Shown: in pieces, positions 1 through 8,087 of the stretch | Position numbering within the stretch: position 1 is the stretch's first letter | Layout of the letters: each line of letters opens with the position of its first letter | Assembly: GCF_900103645.1 (NCBI RefSeq) | Contig: NZ_FNHP01000002.1 | Location: forward strand, 248,001 to 312,000 | DNA: 64,000 nucleotides | DNA from: Oryzisolibacter propanilivorax | GTDB lineage: Bacteria; Pseudomonadota; Gammaproteobacteria; Burkholderiales; Burkholderiaceae_C | Direction of reading: 5' to 3' | The notes under the pieces: model-generated | Seen by the model: the letters and a program-made list of their open reading frames with translations, nothing else | Databases searched by the model: none | Told to the model about the DNA's origin: nothing | Translations under genes and position numbers: made by a program

Positions 1-610
1 CATCCTGCGCGACCGCTTCTTCCACAAGATGAGCCTGGACGAGTGGGACGCGGTGCTGAAGGTGCACCTGTACGGCAGCTACTACATGAGCCGCGCCGCC
101 GCCAGCCACTTCAAGGAGCAGGAAAGCGGCGCATTCGTGCACATGACCTCCACCTCGGGGCTGATCGGCAACTTCGGCCAGGCCAACTACAGCGCCGCCA
201 AGCTGGCGCTGGTGGCGCTGTCCAAGTCCATCGCGCTGGACATGCAGAAGTTCCACGTGCGCTCGAACTGCATCGCGCCCTTCGCCTGGAGCCGCATGAT
301 CGGCTCCATCCCCACCGACACGCCCGAGCAGCAGGCGCGCGTGGCCAAGATCCAGCAGATGACGCCGGCCAAGATCGCGCCGCTGGCGGTGTACCTGCTG
401 TCCGACGCGGCGCGCGAGGTTAACGCCCAAGTCTTCGCGGTGCGCAACAACGAGATCTTCCTGATGAGCCAGCCGCGCCCGCTGCGCTCGGTGCACCAGG
501 GCGGCGGCTGGACGCCGCAGGACATCGCCCAGCACGCCATGCCGGCGCTGCGCAGCAGCTTCGTGCCGATGGAGCGCTCGGGCGACGTGTTCTCGTGGGA
601 CCCGGTGTAG
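1..610 (+). CDS. SDR family oxidoreductase (5' end outside window)
   Basis: Short-chain dehydrogenase of the peroxisomal multifunctional-enzyme (HSD17B4) type, expected to oxidise a 3-hydroxyacyl-CoA with NAD(P). About 202 residues are visible in frame from base 2; the Rossmann N-terminus with the cofactor glycine motif lies upstream of the window. Visible are the segment that normally follows the NNAG motif, and the catalytic Ser and the YSAAK Tyr/Lys, with 13 residues between Ser and Tyr as usual. The C-terminal extension after the SDR fold is typical of the HSD17B4-like subgroup. The next gene is a MaoC-type hydratase, the activity fused to this dehydrogenase in eukaryotic MFE-2, so the two probably act in sequence. 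The exact substrate is not known. Confidence 0.9.
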   Translation, partial: ILRDRFFHKMSLDEWDAVLKVHLYGSYYMSRAAASHFKEQESGAFVHMTSTSGLIGNFGQANYSAAKLALVALSKSIALDMQKFHVRSNCIAPFAWSRMIGSIPTDTPEQQARVAKIQQMTPAKIAPLAVYLLSDAAREVNAQVFAVRNNEIFLMSQPRPLRSVHQGGGWTPQDIAQHAMPALRSSFVPMERSGDVFSWDPV

Positions 611-735
611 TCCAGGGGCAACCCCCCTGCGCCGCTGCGCGGCTTCCCTCTTCTCTCTCCGCGCTGCGCGCTACGGGAAGGGGGACGACGCCAGCGCGGC
701 GGGGCGGCCCAAAACGCGGTGTCCGCTGGCGTGGG
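611..735. repeat. GC-rich dispersed intergenic repeat (family B)
   Basis: This stretch carries a run of nested dyads (GCCGCTGCGCGGC; CCGCGCTGCGCG) between the blocks CTTCCCTCTTCTCTC and GGGAAGGGGGACGACGCC. A diverged copy in inverse orientation lies at about 46284-46374, where the same order of blocks is read on the minus strand. Two copies with the same architecture in unrelated intergenic regions indicate a dispersed repeat, possibly a REP-like hairpin that stops or protects transcripts. No function is shown by sequence alone. Confidence 0.6.
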
Positions 736-785
736 TCGCGCCCCGGGACTGAAGTAATCGCCTGCACAACATTGGGAAAGCGGAA

Positions 786-1676
786 ATGGCCATCGACTAC
801 CACTACCTGAAGCGCCGCGCCTTCGCGCCGGTGCACCAGCGCTACGACGAGCGCGACAGCATGCTCTACGCCCTCAGCCTGGGGCTGGGGCGCGACCCGC
901 TGGACGCGCAGGCGCTGCCCTTCGCCTACGAGGGCTTGGAAGGCGGCCTGCGCGCCCTGCCCACGCTGGCCGTGGTGCTGGGCTACCCGGGTTTCTGGGC
1001 GCGCGAGGCCGACACCGGCATCGACTGGGTGCGCCTGCTGCACGGCGAACAGCGCGTGCGCTGGCACCGCCCGCTGCCCGCCAGCGGCGACGTGGTCGGG
1101 CACACCCGCGTCACGCACCTGACCGACAAGGGCGCGGACAAGGGCGCCATCCTGGTCAGCGAGCGACGCCTGGAAAGCCGCGCCGGCGAGCTGCTGGCGA
1201 CGCTGTCGCAGGTCACCTTCCTGCGCGGCGACGGCGGCTACAGCCAGGGTGGCGCCCAGCCCAGCGACGCGCCGCTGGCGCCGCTGGCGCCCGCCCCTGG
1301 GGAGCGCGCGCCGGACTGGCGCGACGAGCAGCCCACCCGCCCCGAGGCGGCGCTGCTGTACCGCCTGATGGGCGACTACAACCCGCTGCACGCCGACCCG
1401 GCGGTGGCACGCCGCGCGGGCTTCGAGCGTCCCATCCTGCATGGTCTGGCCAGCTACGGCCTGGTGGCCTGGGCGCTGCTGCGCCAGTGCGCGCAGGGCG
1501 ACCCGGCGCGGCTGAAGGCGCTGGACATCCGCTTCGCCGCGCCGGTCTACCCAGGCGAGACGCTGGTCACCGAGATCTGGCGCGTGCCGGGCGACGCGCA
1601 CCGACTGCAGCTGCGCGCGCGCGTGGCCGAGCGCGGCACCGTGGTGCTCAGCCACGGGCACGCCGAGCTGACCTGA
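786..1676 (+). CDS. MaoC-family (R)-hydroxyacyl/enoyl-CoA hydratase
   Basis: Double hotdog-fold hydratase of 296 aa, expected to hydrate trans-2-enoyl-CoA to (R)-3-hydroxyacyl-CoA or the reverse. The C-terminal half holds the hydratase-2 signature, GDYNPLH followed by ADP and AGF..PILHG, at about residues 195-215; Asp and His of that motif are the catalytic pair in the family. The N-terminal half is the degenerate hotdog repeat. A weak purine-rich stretch (GGGAAAGCGGAA) precedes the ATG. It follows an HSD17B4-like SDR gene after a 175-bp gap with a dispersed repeat, matching the dehydrogenase/hydratase pairing of the MFE-2 enzyme. Confidence 0.9.
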   Translation: MAIDYHYLKRRAFAPVHQRYDERDSMLYALSLGLGRDPLDAQALPFAYEGLEGGLRALPTLAVVLGYPGFWAREADTGIDWVRLLHGEQRVRWHRPLPASGDVVGHTRVTHLTDKGADKGAILVSERRLESRAGELLATLSQVTFLRGDGGYSQGGAQPSDAPLAPLAPAPGERAPDWRDEQPTRPEAALLYRLMGDYNPLHADPAVARRAGFERPILHGLASYGLVAWALLRQCAQGDPARLKALDIRFAAPVYPGETLVTEIWRVPGDAHRLQLRARVAERGTVVLSHGHAELT

Positions 1677-1755
1677 GCCGTTTCAAAAATGGGAGTATGA
1701 AGTCGTTGCCGGGCGCGGGTCCGCGTCACATTGCATGCCCATTCCAGGAGTTCCC

Positions 1756-2565
1756 ATGAGCCCTTCCGCCGTGCTGGTCGACATCGACGACGGTGTCGCC
1801 ACCATCACCCTGAACCGTCCCGAGGCGCGCAATGCGCTGAACCAGGCCGTGCGCCTGGGCCTGGCCGACGCCGTGGCGCGCGTGCGCGACGACGATGCGG
1901 TGCACAGCGTCATCCTGACGGGCGCCGGCGGCGCCTTTTGCTCGGGCGGCGACATCACCTACATGCTGGACACGGCGCACGGCGGCCTGCCCTGGCGCGA
2001 GCGCATCCGCGGGCTGCACCGCTGGTTCCCGGAGCTGGTGAACCTGGAAAAGCCGGTGATCGCCGCCGTCGACGGCCCGGCCTTCGGCGCCGGCATGAGC
2101 CTGGCGCTGGCGGCCGACTTCGTGCTGGCCTCGCAGCGCGCCACCTTCTGCGCCGCCTTCGGCCGCGTCGGCCTGGTGCCCGACCTGGGCTGCATGCACC
2201 TGCTGCCGCGCATCGTGGGGCGCCAGCGCGCCAAGGAGCTGGTGTTCACCGCCCGCAGCGTCGGTGCGCCCGAGGCGCGCGAGCTGGGCCTGGTCTATGA
2301 CGTGCTGCCCGACGGCGACGCGCTGCAGGCCGCCGCCCGCACGCTGGCAAGGCGCTTCGGCGAGGCTTCCAGCGCCGCCATCGGCATGGCCAAGACCATC
2401 ATGAACCAGTCCTTCGAGCTGGACGCGCGCGCCATGGCCGAGCTAGAGGCCTACGCCCAGACCATGTGCCGTGGCTCGGCCTACCACTTGGAGGCAGTGC
2501 GCCGCTTCCAGGCCAAGGAGCCGCCGCGCTTCGACTGGGACCGCGGCGGTCCTGGGCCGGGCTGA
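1756..2565 (+). CDS. Enoyl-CoA hydratase/isomerase family protein
   Basis: Crotonase-fold protein of 269 aa. The oxyanion-hole segments are present (GAGGAFCSGGD near residue 60 and GPAFGAGMSLALAAD near residue 115). In the catalytic region FGRVGLVPDLG, the Glu used by classical hydratases as Glu144 is absent and an Asp stands at the second acidic position, as in many isomerase-type or atypical members, so hydration of a simple crotonyl-CoA is not assured. The start at 1756 is chosen over an in-frame ATG 21 bases upstream because CAGGAG lies just before it. Part of the acyl-CoA catabolic region. Confidence 0.88.
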   Translation: MSPSAVLVDIDDGVATITLNRPEARNALNQAVRLGLADAVARVRDDDAVHSVILTGAGGAFCSGGDITYMLDTAHGGLPWRERIRGLHRWFPELVNLEKPVIAAVDGPAFGAGMSLALAADFVLASQRATFCAAFGRVGLVPDLGCMHLLPRIVGRQRAKELVFTARSVGAPEARELGLVYDVLPDGDALQAAARTLARRFGEASSAAIGMAKTIMNQSFELDARAMAELEAYAQTMCRGSAYHLEAVRRFQAKEPPRFDWDRGGPGPG

Positions 2566-2726
2566 GGCAAGGCTGCGGCGACCGGGCGTTTTCTGTGCGC
2601 AACCTTCGTCATCCAGGGTAAACCCCCGCTAATGCCGGGCAAACCCCGGCTTTGGCAAAAGCAGATTCCGTACCGGGGTGACTCGGACCACCATGGCCTC
2701 CTCATTTTTTCGAGAAGGAAGCCACC

Positions 2727-3707
2727 ATGCCTGCCCTGTTGCGCCGCCATTTGCTGGCCGTCCTGGCCTGCGCCCCCCTGGCCCTGTCGCCCCTGCCCGC
2801 CAGCGCCCAGGACGGCGCGCCCGTGCGCCTGCTGGTCGGCTATTCCGCCGGTGGCCCGGTGGACCAGGGCGCGCGGCTGTTCGGCCAGGCGCTGGCCAAG
2901 GAACTGAACACCGCGGTGATCGTCGAGAACAAGCCCGGCGCCAATGCCACGCTGGCCGGCAGCGAGGTGGTACGCGCCAAGCCCGACGGGCTGACACTGT
3001 GGTTCGCCGCCAGCCCGACCATCACCATCAGCCCCAACGTGATGGCCAAGATGCCGTTCGACCCGGCCCGGGACCTCACGCCGGTGGCACCCATCCTGAG
3101 CTACTACAACGTGTTGGTGGTGAACAACGGCGAGCCCTACAAGAACGTGCAGGAACTGGTAGCCCACGCCAAGGCCCATCCCGGCAAGCTGGCCTACGGT
3201 TCGGCCGGGGTCGGCGGCTCCAACCACTTGGGGGCGCTGCTGCTGGCGCGGCGCAGCGGCATCGAGCTGAACCACATCCCGTACAAGGGCAACGCCCCGG
3301 CCATGACCGACGTGATCGGCGGGCAGCTGAACATGATGCTGGACATCATCAGCACCGCCAGCAGCTACATCCACGCCGGCAAGGTGCGCGCCATCGCCGT
3401 CACCTCGCCGCGGCGCAACCCCTCGCTGCCCGACGTGCCCACGGTCGCCGAGTCCGGCATCGACGGGCTGAAAGACTTCGACGTCGGCGGCTGGTACGGG
3501 CTGTATGGCCCGCGCGAACTGCCGCCCGAGCAGGTGGCGCGGCTGAACCGCGCCGCCAACGCCGCGCTGGCCCAGCCCGAGCTGAAAAAGCGCCTGCAGG
3601 ATCTGGGCTACGAGCTGTGGACCGGCAGTCCGCAGCAGCTGGCCGAGCGCGCCGCCCGCGAGCGCACCCTGTGGTCCACCGTGACCCAGGGCATCGTGGT
3701 CAACTGA
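2727..3707 (+). CDS. Bug/TctC-family periplasmic substrate-binding protein
   Basis: Tripartite tricarboxylate transporter receptor of 326 aa. A Sec signal peptide (Arg-Arg, then a hydrophobic stretch ending PASAQD) is followed by the family opening PVRLLVGYSAGGPVDQ and VIVENKPGANATLAG, which forms part of the carboxylate pocket. AGAAGGAA precedes the ATG. No TctA/TctB membrane genes are adjacent, so it is an orphan receptor like most Bug proteins of Burkholderiales. The following acyl-CoA ligase overlaps its stop codon (TGATG), so the bound ligand is likely the acid activated by that ligase; this is inference. Confidence 0.92.
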   Translation: MPALLRRHLLAVLACAPLALSPLPASAQDGAPVRLLVGYSAGGPVDQGARLFGQALAKELNTAVIVENKPGANATLAGSEVVRAKPDGLTLWFAASPTITISPNVMAKMPFDPARDLTPVAPILSYYNVLVVNNGEPYKNVQELVAHAKAHPGKLAYGSAGVGGSNHLGALLLARRSGIELNHIPYKGNAPAMTDVIGGQLNMMLDIISTASSYIHAGKVRAIAVTSPRRNPSLPDVPTVAESGIDGLKDFDVGGWYGLYGPRELPPEQVARLNRAANAALAQPELKKRLQDLGYELWTGSPQQLAERAARERTLWSTVTQGIVVN

Positions 3708-5221
3708 TGGGCGCTCCCACGCGCCTGCACCAGCTGCTGCAGCACCAGCTGGCGCAGGGCGGGCAGCGGCCCTTCATGCACCTGCCGGACGGGCGCAGCC
3801 TGAGCTTCGCCGACCTGGACGCGCTCGCCGGCGCCGCCGAGGCCGAACTGCGCGCCCTGGACGTGCGCGCGGGCGACCGGGTGCTGGTGGTGGCCGAGAA
3901 CTGCCCCGAGCACGCCGCGCTGATCCTGGCGTGCAGCCGGGTCGGCGCCTGGTCGTGCGGCGTGAACGCGCGCATGGCGCCGGCCGAGGTCGATGCCTTC
4001 GCCGCCAGCGCCGACGCGCGCGTGCTGTATTTCACCGCCAGCGCCTCCGGCAGCGCCGCCGCCCACGCCGCGCGCCATGCCGGCGTGGCCAGCGTGCTGC
4101 CGGGCATGCAGCACGGCGCGGTGCGCGCGCAGGCCCGCGCCGAGCCGCCGCCGCTGTGCGACGAGGTGGCGGCGCTGATCTTCACTTCCGGCACCACCGG
4201 CGCGCCCAAGGGGGTGATGGTCTCGCACGCCGCGCTCTTGCACTTCGCCCGCGTCTCGGCCGCGTCGCGCGCGCTCAGGGAGCAGGACCGCTGCTACGCC
4301 TTCGTGCCGATGACGCACGTCTTCGGCCTGGCCACGGTGCTGCTGGCGGCGCTGCACGCCGGCGCGCAGCTGGTGCTGCGCCCGCAGTTCGAGCCCGCCG
4401 ACCTGCTGGACGCGCTGGCGCGCCACGGCGTGTCGCAGCTGCAGGGGCCGCCGGCGCTGTTCTCGCGCCTGCTGGCCTGGATGCGGGAGCACGGCATCGA
4501 ACACCCGCCGGCGCCGGCGCTGCGCTACCTGTACACCGGCGCCGGCCCGCTGGACGCGACGCTCAAGCACCGCGTCGAGGCGGCCTTCGACCAGACGCTG
4601 CACCACGGCTACGGCCTGTCGGAATACGCCGGTTCGGTGCACCTGACGCGCCTGGGCGAGCAGCGCACGGACACCAGCGTCGGCTACGCGGTCGAGGGCG
4701 GGCAGGTGCAGGTGACGGATCCGGCCAGCGGCCGGGCACTGCCCGCGGGCGAGCGTGGCGAGCTGTGGATCCGTGGCGCCGGGCTGATGCACGGCTACTT
4801 CCGCGACGCCGCCGCCACCGCCGCCGCGATGCGCCCGGGCGGCTGGTACGCCAGCGGCGACCTGGGCGAGCTGCACGTCGACGGCGCGCTGTTCGTCGTC
4901 GGCCGCCTGAAAGAGATGATCATCCGCTCGGGCTTCAACGTCTATCCGGCCGAGGTCGAGCGGGCGCTGAACGAATTGCCGGGCGTGCAGCGCAGCGCCG
5001 TGGTCGGGCGGCCCGCCGGCGATGGCAACGAGGAGGTGATCGCCTTCGTCGAGCTGCAGCCCGGCGCCACGCTGGACGAGGCCGCCGCGCGCGCCCGGCT
5101 GCGCCAGTGCCTGGCGCCGTACAAGCAGCCGGCGCGCATCGCCGTGCTGGCCGAACTGCCCACCAGTCCCAACGGCAAGGTGCTCAAGCGCCAGTTGCAG
5201 CAGCAGGCACTGCAGCTGTAG
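3707..5221 (+). CDS. Acyl-CoA ligase (AMP-binding, ANL superfamily)
   Basis: AMP-forming acyl/aryl-CoA synthetase of 504 aa. Core motifs appear in order: A3 FTSGTTGAPKGVMVSH near residue 160, A5 GYGLSEYAGS near 305, A7 YASGDLG near 382, the hinge and GFNVYPAEVE near 410, and the C-terminal catalytic Lys in PTSPNGKVLK near 490. The length is normal for the family. The ATG overlaps the stop of the preceding Bug receptor by one base, implying translational coupling, and a second Bug receptor follows after 42 bases. It probably activates an imported carboxylic acid for the beta-oxidation-type enzymes encoded nearby; the acid cannot be named from sequence. Confidence 0.93.
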   Translation: MGAPTRLHQLLQHQLAQGGQRPFMHLPDGRSLSFADLDALAGAAEAELRALDVRAGDRVLVVAENCPEHAALILACSRVGAWSCGVNARMAPAEVDAFAASADARVLYFTASASGSAAAHAARHAGVASVLPGMQHGAVRAQARAEPPPLCDEVAALIFTSGTTGAPKGVMVSHAALLHFARVSAASRALREQDRCYAFVPMTHVFGLATVLLAALHAGAQLVLRPQFEPADLLDALARHGVSQLQGPPALFSRLLAWMREHGIEHPPAPALRYLYTGAGPLDATLKHRVEAAFDQTLHHGYGLSEYAGSVHLTRLGEQRTDTSVGYAVEGGQVQVTDPASGRALPAGERGELWIRGAGLMHGYFRDAAATAAAMRPGGWYASGDLGELHVDGALFVVGRLKEMIIRSGFNVYPAEVERALNELPGVQRSAVVGRPAGDGNEEVIAFVELQPGATLDEAAARARLRQCLAPYKQPARIAVLAELPTSPNGKVLKRQLQQQALQL

Positions 5222-5263
5222 CGGCGCCGCCCGGCCTGCCAATTCACCCCCAGGAGACCTTCC

Positions 5264-6256
5264 ATGTCCCATTCCCCGCTGCATCCCACCCGCCGCCAGC
5301 TCGTCGCCGGCGGCCTGCTGGCCGCGGCCGCGCACGGCCTGCCGGCGCTGGCCGCCGACGCCTGGCCGAGCCGGCCGGTGCGCTTCATCGTGCCGTTCCC
5401 GCCGGGCGGGCCGGTGGACACCATCGGCCGCACCGCGGCGCAGAAGCTGGGCGATGTCTGGAAGGTGCCCACCGTCGTGGACAACCGCGCCGGCGCCGGT
5501 GGCGTGGTGGGTGCCAGCGCCGCCGCGCGCGAGGCGCCGGACGGCTACACGCTGTTCCTGGGGTCCATCCACCACGCCGTGAACCCGGCGCTGATGGGCA
5601 AGCTGCCCTACGACATCGAGAAGGATTTCGCACCGATCAGCTTCGCGGCGCTGTTCCCGGTGTTCGTGGTGGCGCACCCGTCGGTGCCGGCAAACAACAT
5701 CCAGGAGCTGATCGCGCTGGCCAGGAAGCCGGACAGCACGCTCAGCTTCAGCTCGTCGGGCAACGGCGGCGGCACGCACCTGGCCGGCGAGCTGTTCAAC
5801 ATGGAGGCCGGCACCCGGCTGCAGCACATCCCCTACAAGGGCAGCGCGCCGGCCATGAGCGATCTGCTGGGCGGGCAGGTGCAGTTGATGTTCAGCGATG
5901 CGCCCACGGCGCTGCCGCACATCAAGAGCGGACGCGTGAAGGTGCTGGGCGTGGCCAGCCGCCAGCGCTCGCCGATGCTGCCGCAGGTGCCCACGGTGGC
6001 CGAGTCCGGCCTGCCCGGCTACGAGGCCTATTCCTGGACCGCGCTGTTCGCCCCGGCCGGCACGCCGCCGGCGGTGCTGGCGCGCATCAACGCCGACTTC
6101 CAGACCGCGTTCAACGACCCGGCCGTGCGCCAGCGCCTGCTGGACGCCGGCGCCGAGGCCGACCCCGGCACGCAGCAGCAGCTGCGCCAGCGCCTGCGCG
6201 CGGAGATGGACAAGTGGGCGCGGGTGATCCGCACGGCGGGCATCCAGGCGGGCTGA
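5264..6256 (+). CDS. Bug/TctC-family periplasmic substrate-binding protein
   Basis: Second orphan TctC-type receptor of this locus, 330 aa. The N-terminus has a twin-arginine-like start (RRQLVAGGLLAAAAHG, cleavage after ALA) and then PVRFIVPFPPGGPVDTIGR and VDNRAGAGGVVGA, the typical ligand loop. The C-terminal HIPYKGSAPAMSDLLGGQVQ block is also diagnostic. CAGGAGA lies upstream of the ATG. It is only moderately similar to the first Bug protein at 2727, so the pair is more likely to bind related ligands than to be a recent duplication. No membrane partner is encoded nearby. Confidence 0.92.
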   Translation: MSHSPLHPTRRQLVAGGLLAAAAHGLPALAADAWPSRPVRFIVPFPPGGPVDTIGRTAAQKLGDVWKVPTVVDNRAGAGGVVGASAAAREAPDGYTLFLGSIHHAVNPALMGKLPYDIEKDFAPISFAALFPVFVVAHPSVPANNIQELIALARKPDSTLSFSSSGNGGGTHLAGELFNMEAGTRLQHIPYKGSAPAMSDLLGGQVQLMFSDAPTALPHIKSGRVKVLGVASRQRSPMLPQVPTVAESGLPGYEAYSWTALFAPAGTPPAVLARINADFQTAFNDPAVRQRLLDAGAEADPGTQQQLRQRLRAEMDKWARVIRTAGIQAG

Positions 6257-6284
6257 CGGGCGCGCCCGGGGTGCCGCGTGGATT

Positions 6285-6352
6285 TCTGGTCAAAAGTGCT
6301 TCCAGCCCTTTATATGCAAGGGCCTGCAGCTACATAAAAAATAGCATCCGGC
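6285..6352. repeat. Dispersed intergenic repeat, family A, copy 1
   Basis: Contains CCAGCCCTTTATATGCAAGG, then GCCTGCAGCTACATAAAAAA and TAGCATC. The core CCCTT-N5-7-AAGGG dyad and the flanking AGCT/TAGC blocks recur in at least five other places in this window (near 9665, 25118, 39995, 48605, 56165). It sits between two genes on the same strand. Confidence 0.65.
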
Positions 6353-6425
6353 GCGCCGTGCGAACCCACCCTTTCACATTGGCTAATTGCCTGCCCGCCA
6401 CTGCTGCGGGCATGCTCCACGCACC

Positions 6426-6833
6426 ATGCACATGACCGCGCAGACCCACTACCAGGCCGAGCTCGACGCCGGCCGCTTCCGCCTCCAGCAATGCCAGGAC
6501 TGCCAGCGGCACGTCTTTCCGCCGCGCGAGCTGTGTCCGCACTGCGGCGCCGCCGCGCTGCGCTGGACGGCCGCGGGCGGCCAGGGCACGGTGTATTCGG
6601 CCTCGACCATCGCCCGCAAGGCCGATGCCGGCGGGCCCTACAACGTCTCGCTGATCGACCTGGACGAGGGCGTGCGCATGATGAGCCGCGTCGAAGGCGT
6701 CGCGCCCGACGCGGTATGCATCGGCCAGCGCGTGCACGCCTACGTCGGCAGCCGCGAGGGCCGCGGGCTGGTGCTGTTCGCGCCGCTGCGCGATCCGCGC
6801 GCGTCCGCTGCCACGTCGGGAGGTGCGGCATGA
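6426..6833 (+). CDS. DUF35 OB-fold / zinc-ribbon acyl-CoA-associated protein
   Basis: Protein of 135 aa with an N-terminal rubredoxin-like zinc ribbon (Cys23, Cys26, Cys37, Cys40 in CQDC and CPHC) followed by a DUF35 OB-fold. Such proteins bind acyl-CoA and form complexes with thiolase-fold partners, as in the steroid side-chain ChsH2/Ltp2 system and archaeal HMG-CoA synthase complexes. Its stop overlaps the ATG of the thiolase-fold gene (ATGA), which supports an obligate pair. ATG at 6426 is used; ATG at 6432 is an equal alternative. The in-frame extension upstream to 6387 runs into a dispersed repeat region and has no ribosome site. Confidence 0.88.
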   Translation: MHMTAQTHYQAELDAGRFRLQQCQDCQRHVFPPRELCPHCGAAALRWTAAGGQGTVYSASTIARKADAGGPYNVSLIDLDEGVRMMSRVEGVAPDAVCIGQRVHAYVGSREGRGLVLFAPLRDPRASAATSGGAA

Positions 6834-8056
6834 ACAGCAGCACCGCCACCACGCGCATTCCCGCAGCGCACCTGGACGCCGCCGCCGTCAACCGCCCGCT
6901 GCGCGGTCAGGTGGCGATCGCCGGCGCCGCCACCTACGGCTGCGGCGAGGCGCCCGGCATGGACGACATGGCGCTGCTGGCGCGCGCCGCGCAAGCCGCG
7001 GTGCACGACGCCGGCCTGACCATGCAGGACATCGACGGCATCGCCACCTGCAGCGTCAACGCCAGCATGTGGGCGCTGCCGGTCATCGAGCACCTGGGCC
7101 TGAACCCGACCTACGTGGACAGCACCATGCTGGGCGGCTCCAGCTTCATCGCCCACCTGCTGCCAGCGGTGCGCGCGCTGCAGGCCGGGCAGTGCAACGC
7201 GGTGCTGGTGTGCTACGGCAGCGCGCAGCGCACGGCCACCTTCGGGCGCAAGGAAAGCGTGGCCGCGCGCCGCTTCCTGGACCCGCAGCCCTACGAGCAT
7301 CCGTACGAGCCGGTGCTGCCCGTCACCGCCTATGCGCTGGCGGCGGCGCGGCACATGCACGAATTCGGCACCACGCGGGCGCAGCTGGCCGAGGTCGCCG
7401 TGGCCGCGCGCGCCTGGGCCCAGCTCAACCCCGAGGCCTTCATGCGCGACCCGCTCAGCGTGGACGAGGTGCTGGCCGCGCGCCCCATCGCCAGCCCGCT
7501 CACCGTGCGCGACTGCTGCCTGGTGACCGATGGCGGCGGCGCCATCGTGCTGGTGCGCGGCGAACGCGCGCGCGACCTGCCCCGGCCGCCGGTGTACGTG
7601 CTGGGCAGCGCCACGGCGGTGTGGCACCGGCAGATCTCGTGCATGCCCGACCTGACCGTGACCGCGGCCGCGCAGTCCGGCGCGCAGGCCTTCGCCATGG
7701 CCGGGCTGCGGCCGGCCGACATGGACATGGCGCAGCTGTACGACGCCTTCACCATCAACACCCTGCTGTTCCTGGAGGACCTGGGCTTTTGCGCCAAGGG
7801 CGAGGGCGGCCCCTTCGTGCAGGGCGGCGCCATCGCCCCGGGCGGGCGGCTGGCGGTGAACACCAACGGCGGCGGCCTGTCGTGCGTGCACCCGGGCATG
7901 TACGGCATCTTCGCGCTGATCGAGGCCGTGCGGCAGCTGCGCGGCGAGGCCGGCCGGCGCCAGCTGGAGCGCGCGCGCACCGCCGTGGTGCACGGCAACG
8001 GCGGCACCCTGTCCAGCCAGGCCACGGCCGTCCTGGGCACGGCCGAGACGCTCTGA
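6830..8056 (+). CDS. Thiolase-fold protein lacking the usual nucleophilic Cys (Ltp2/SCPx-like)
   Basis: Thiolase superfamily protein of 408 aa, paired by ATGA overlap with the DUF35 gene. At the position of the loading cysteine the sequence reads STMLGGSSF, without Cys, and the C-terminal Cys-X-Gly box of true thiolases is replaced by VVHGNGG. The GLSCVHPGMYG loop near residue 345 is kept. Loss of these cysteines is typical of the SCPx/Ltp2-like subgroup, in which DUF35-bound members act as retro-aldolases on branched beta-hydroxyacyl-CoA. The most careful call is therefore a thiolase-like lyase; a standard acetyl-CoA acetyltransferase is unlikely. Confidence 0.8.
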   Translation: MNSSTATTRIPAAHLDAAAVNRPLRGQVAIAGAATYGCGEAPGMDDMALLARAAQAAVHDAGLTMQDIDGIATCSVNASMWALPVIEHLGLNPTYVDSTMLGGSSFIAHLLPAVRALQAGQCNAVLVCYGSAQRTATFGRKESVAARRFLDPQPYEHPYEPVLPVTAYALAAARHMHEFGTTRAQLAEVAVAARAWAQLNPEAFMRDPLSVDEVLAARPIASPLTVRDCCLVTDGGGAIVLVRGERARDLPRPPVYVLGSATAVWHRQISCMPDLTVTAAAQSGAQAFAMAGLRPADMDMAQLYDAFTINTLLFLEDLGFCAKGEGGPFVQGGAIAPGGRLAVNTNGGGLSCVHPGMYGIFALIEAVRQLRGEAGRRQLERARTAVVHGNGGTLSSQATAVLGTAETL

Positions 8057-8087
8057 CCCCTTCACCATCAACACGAGACGCCCGGCG

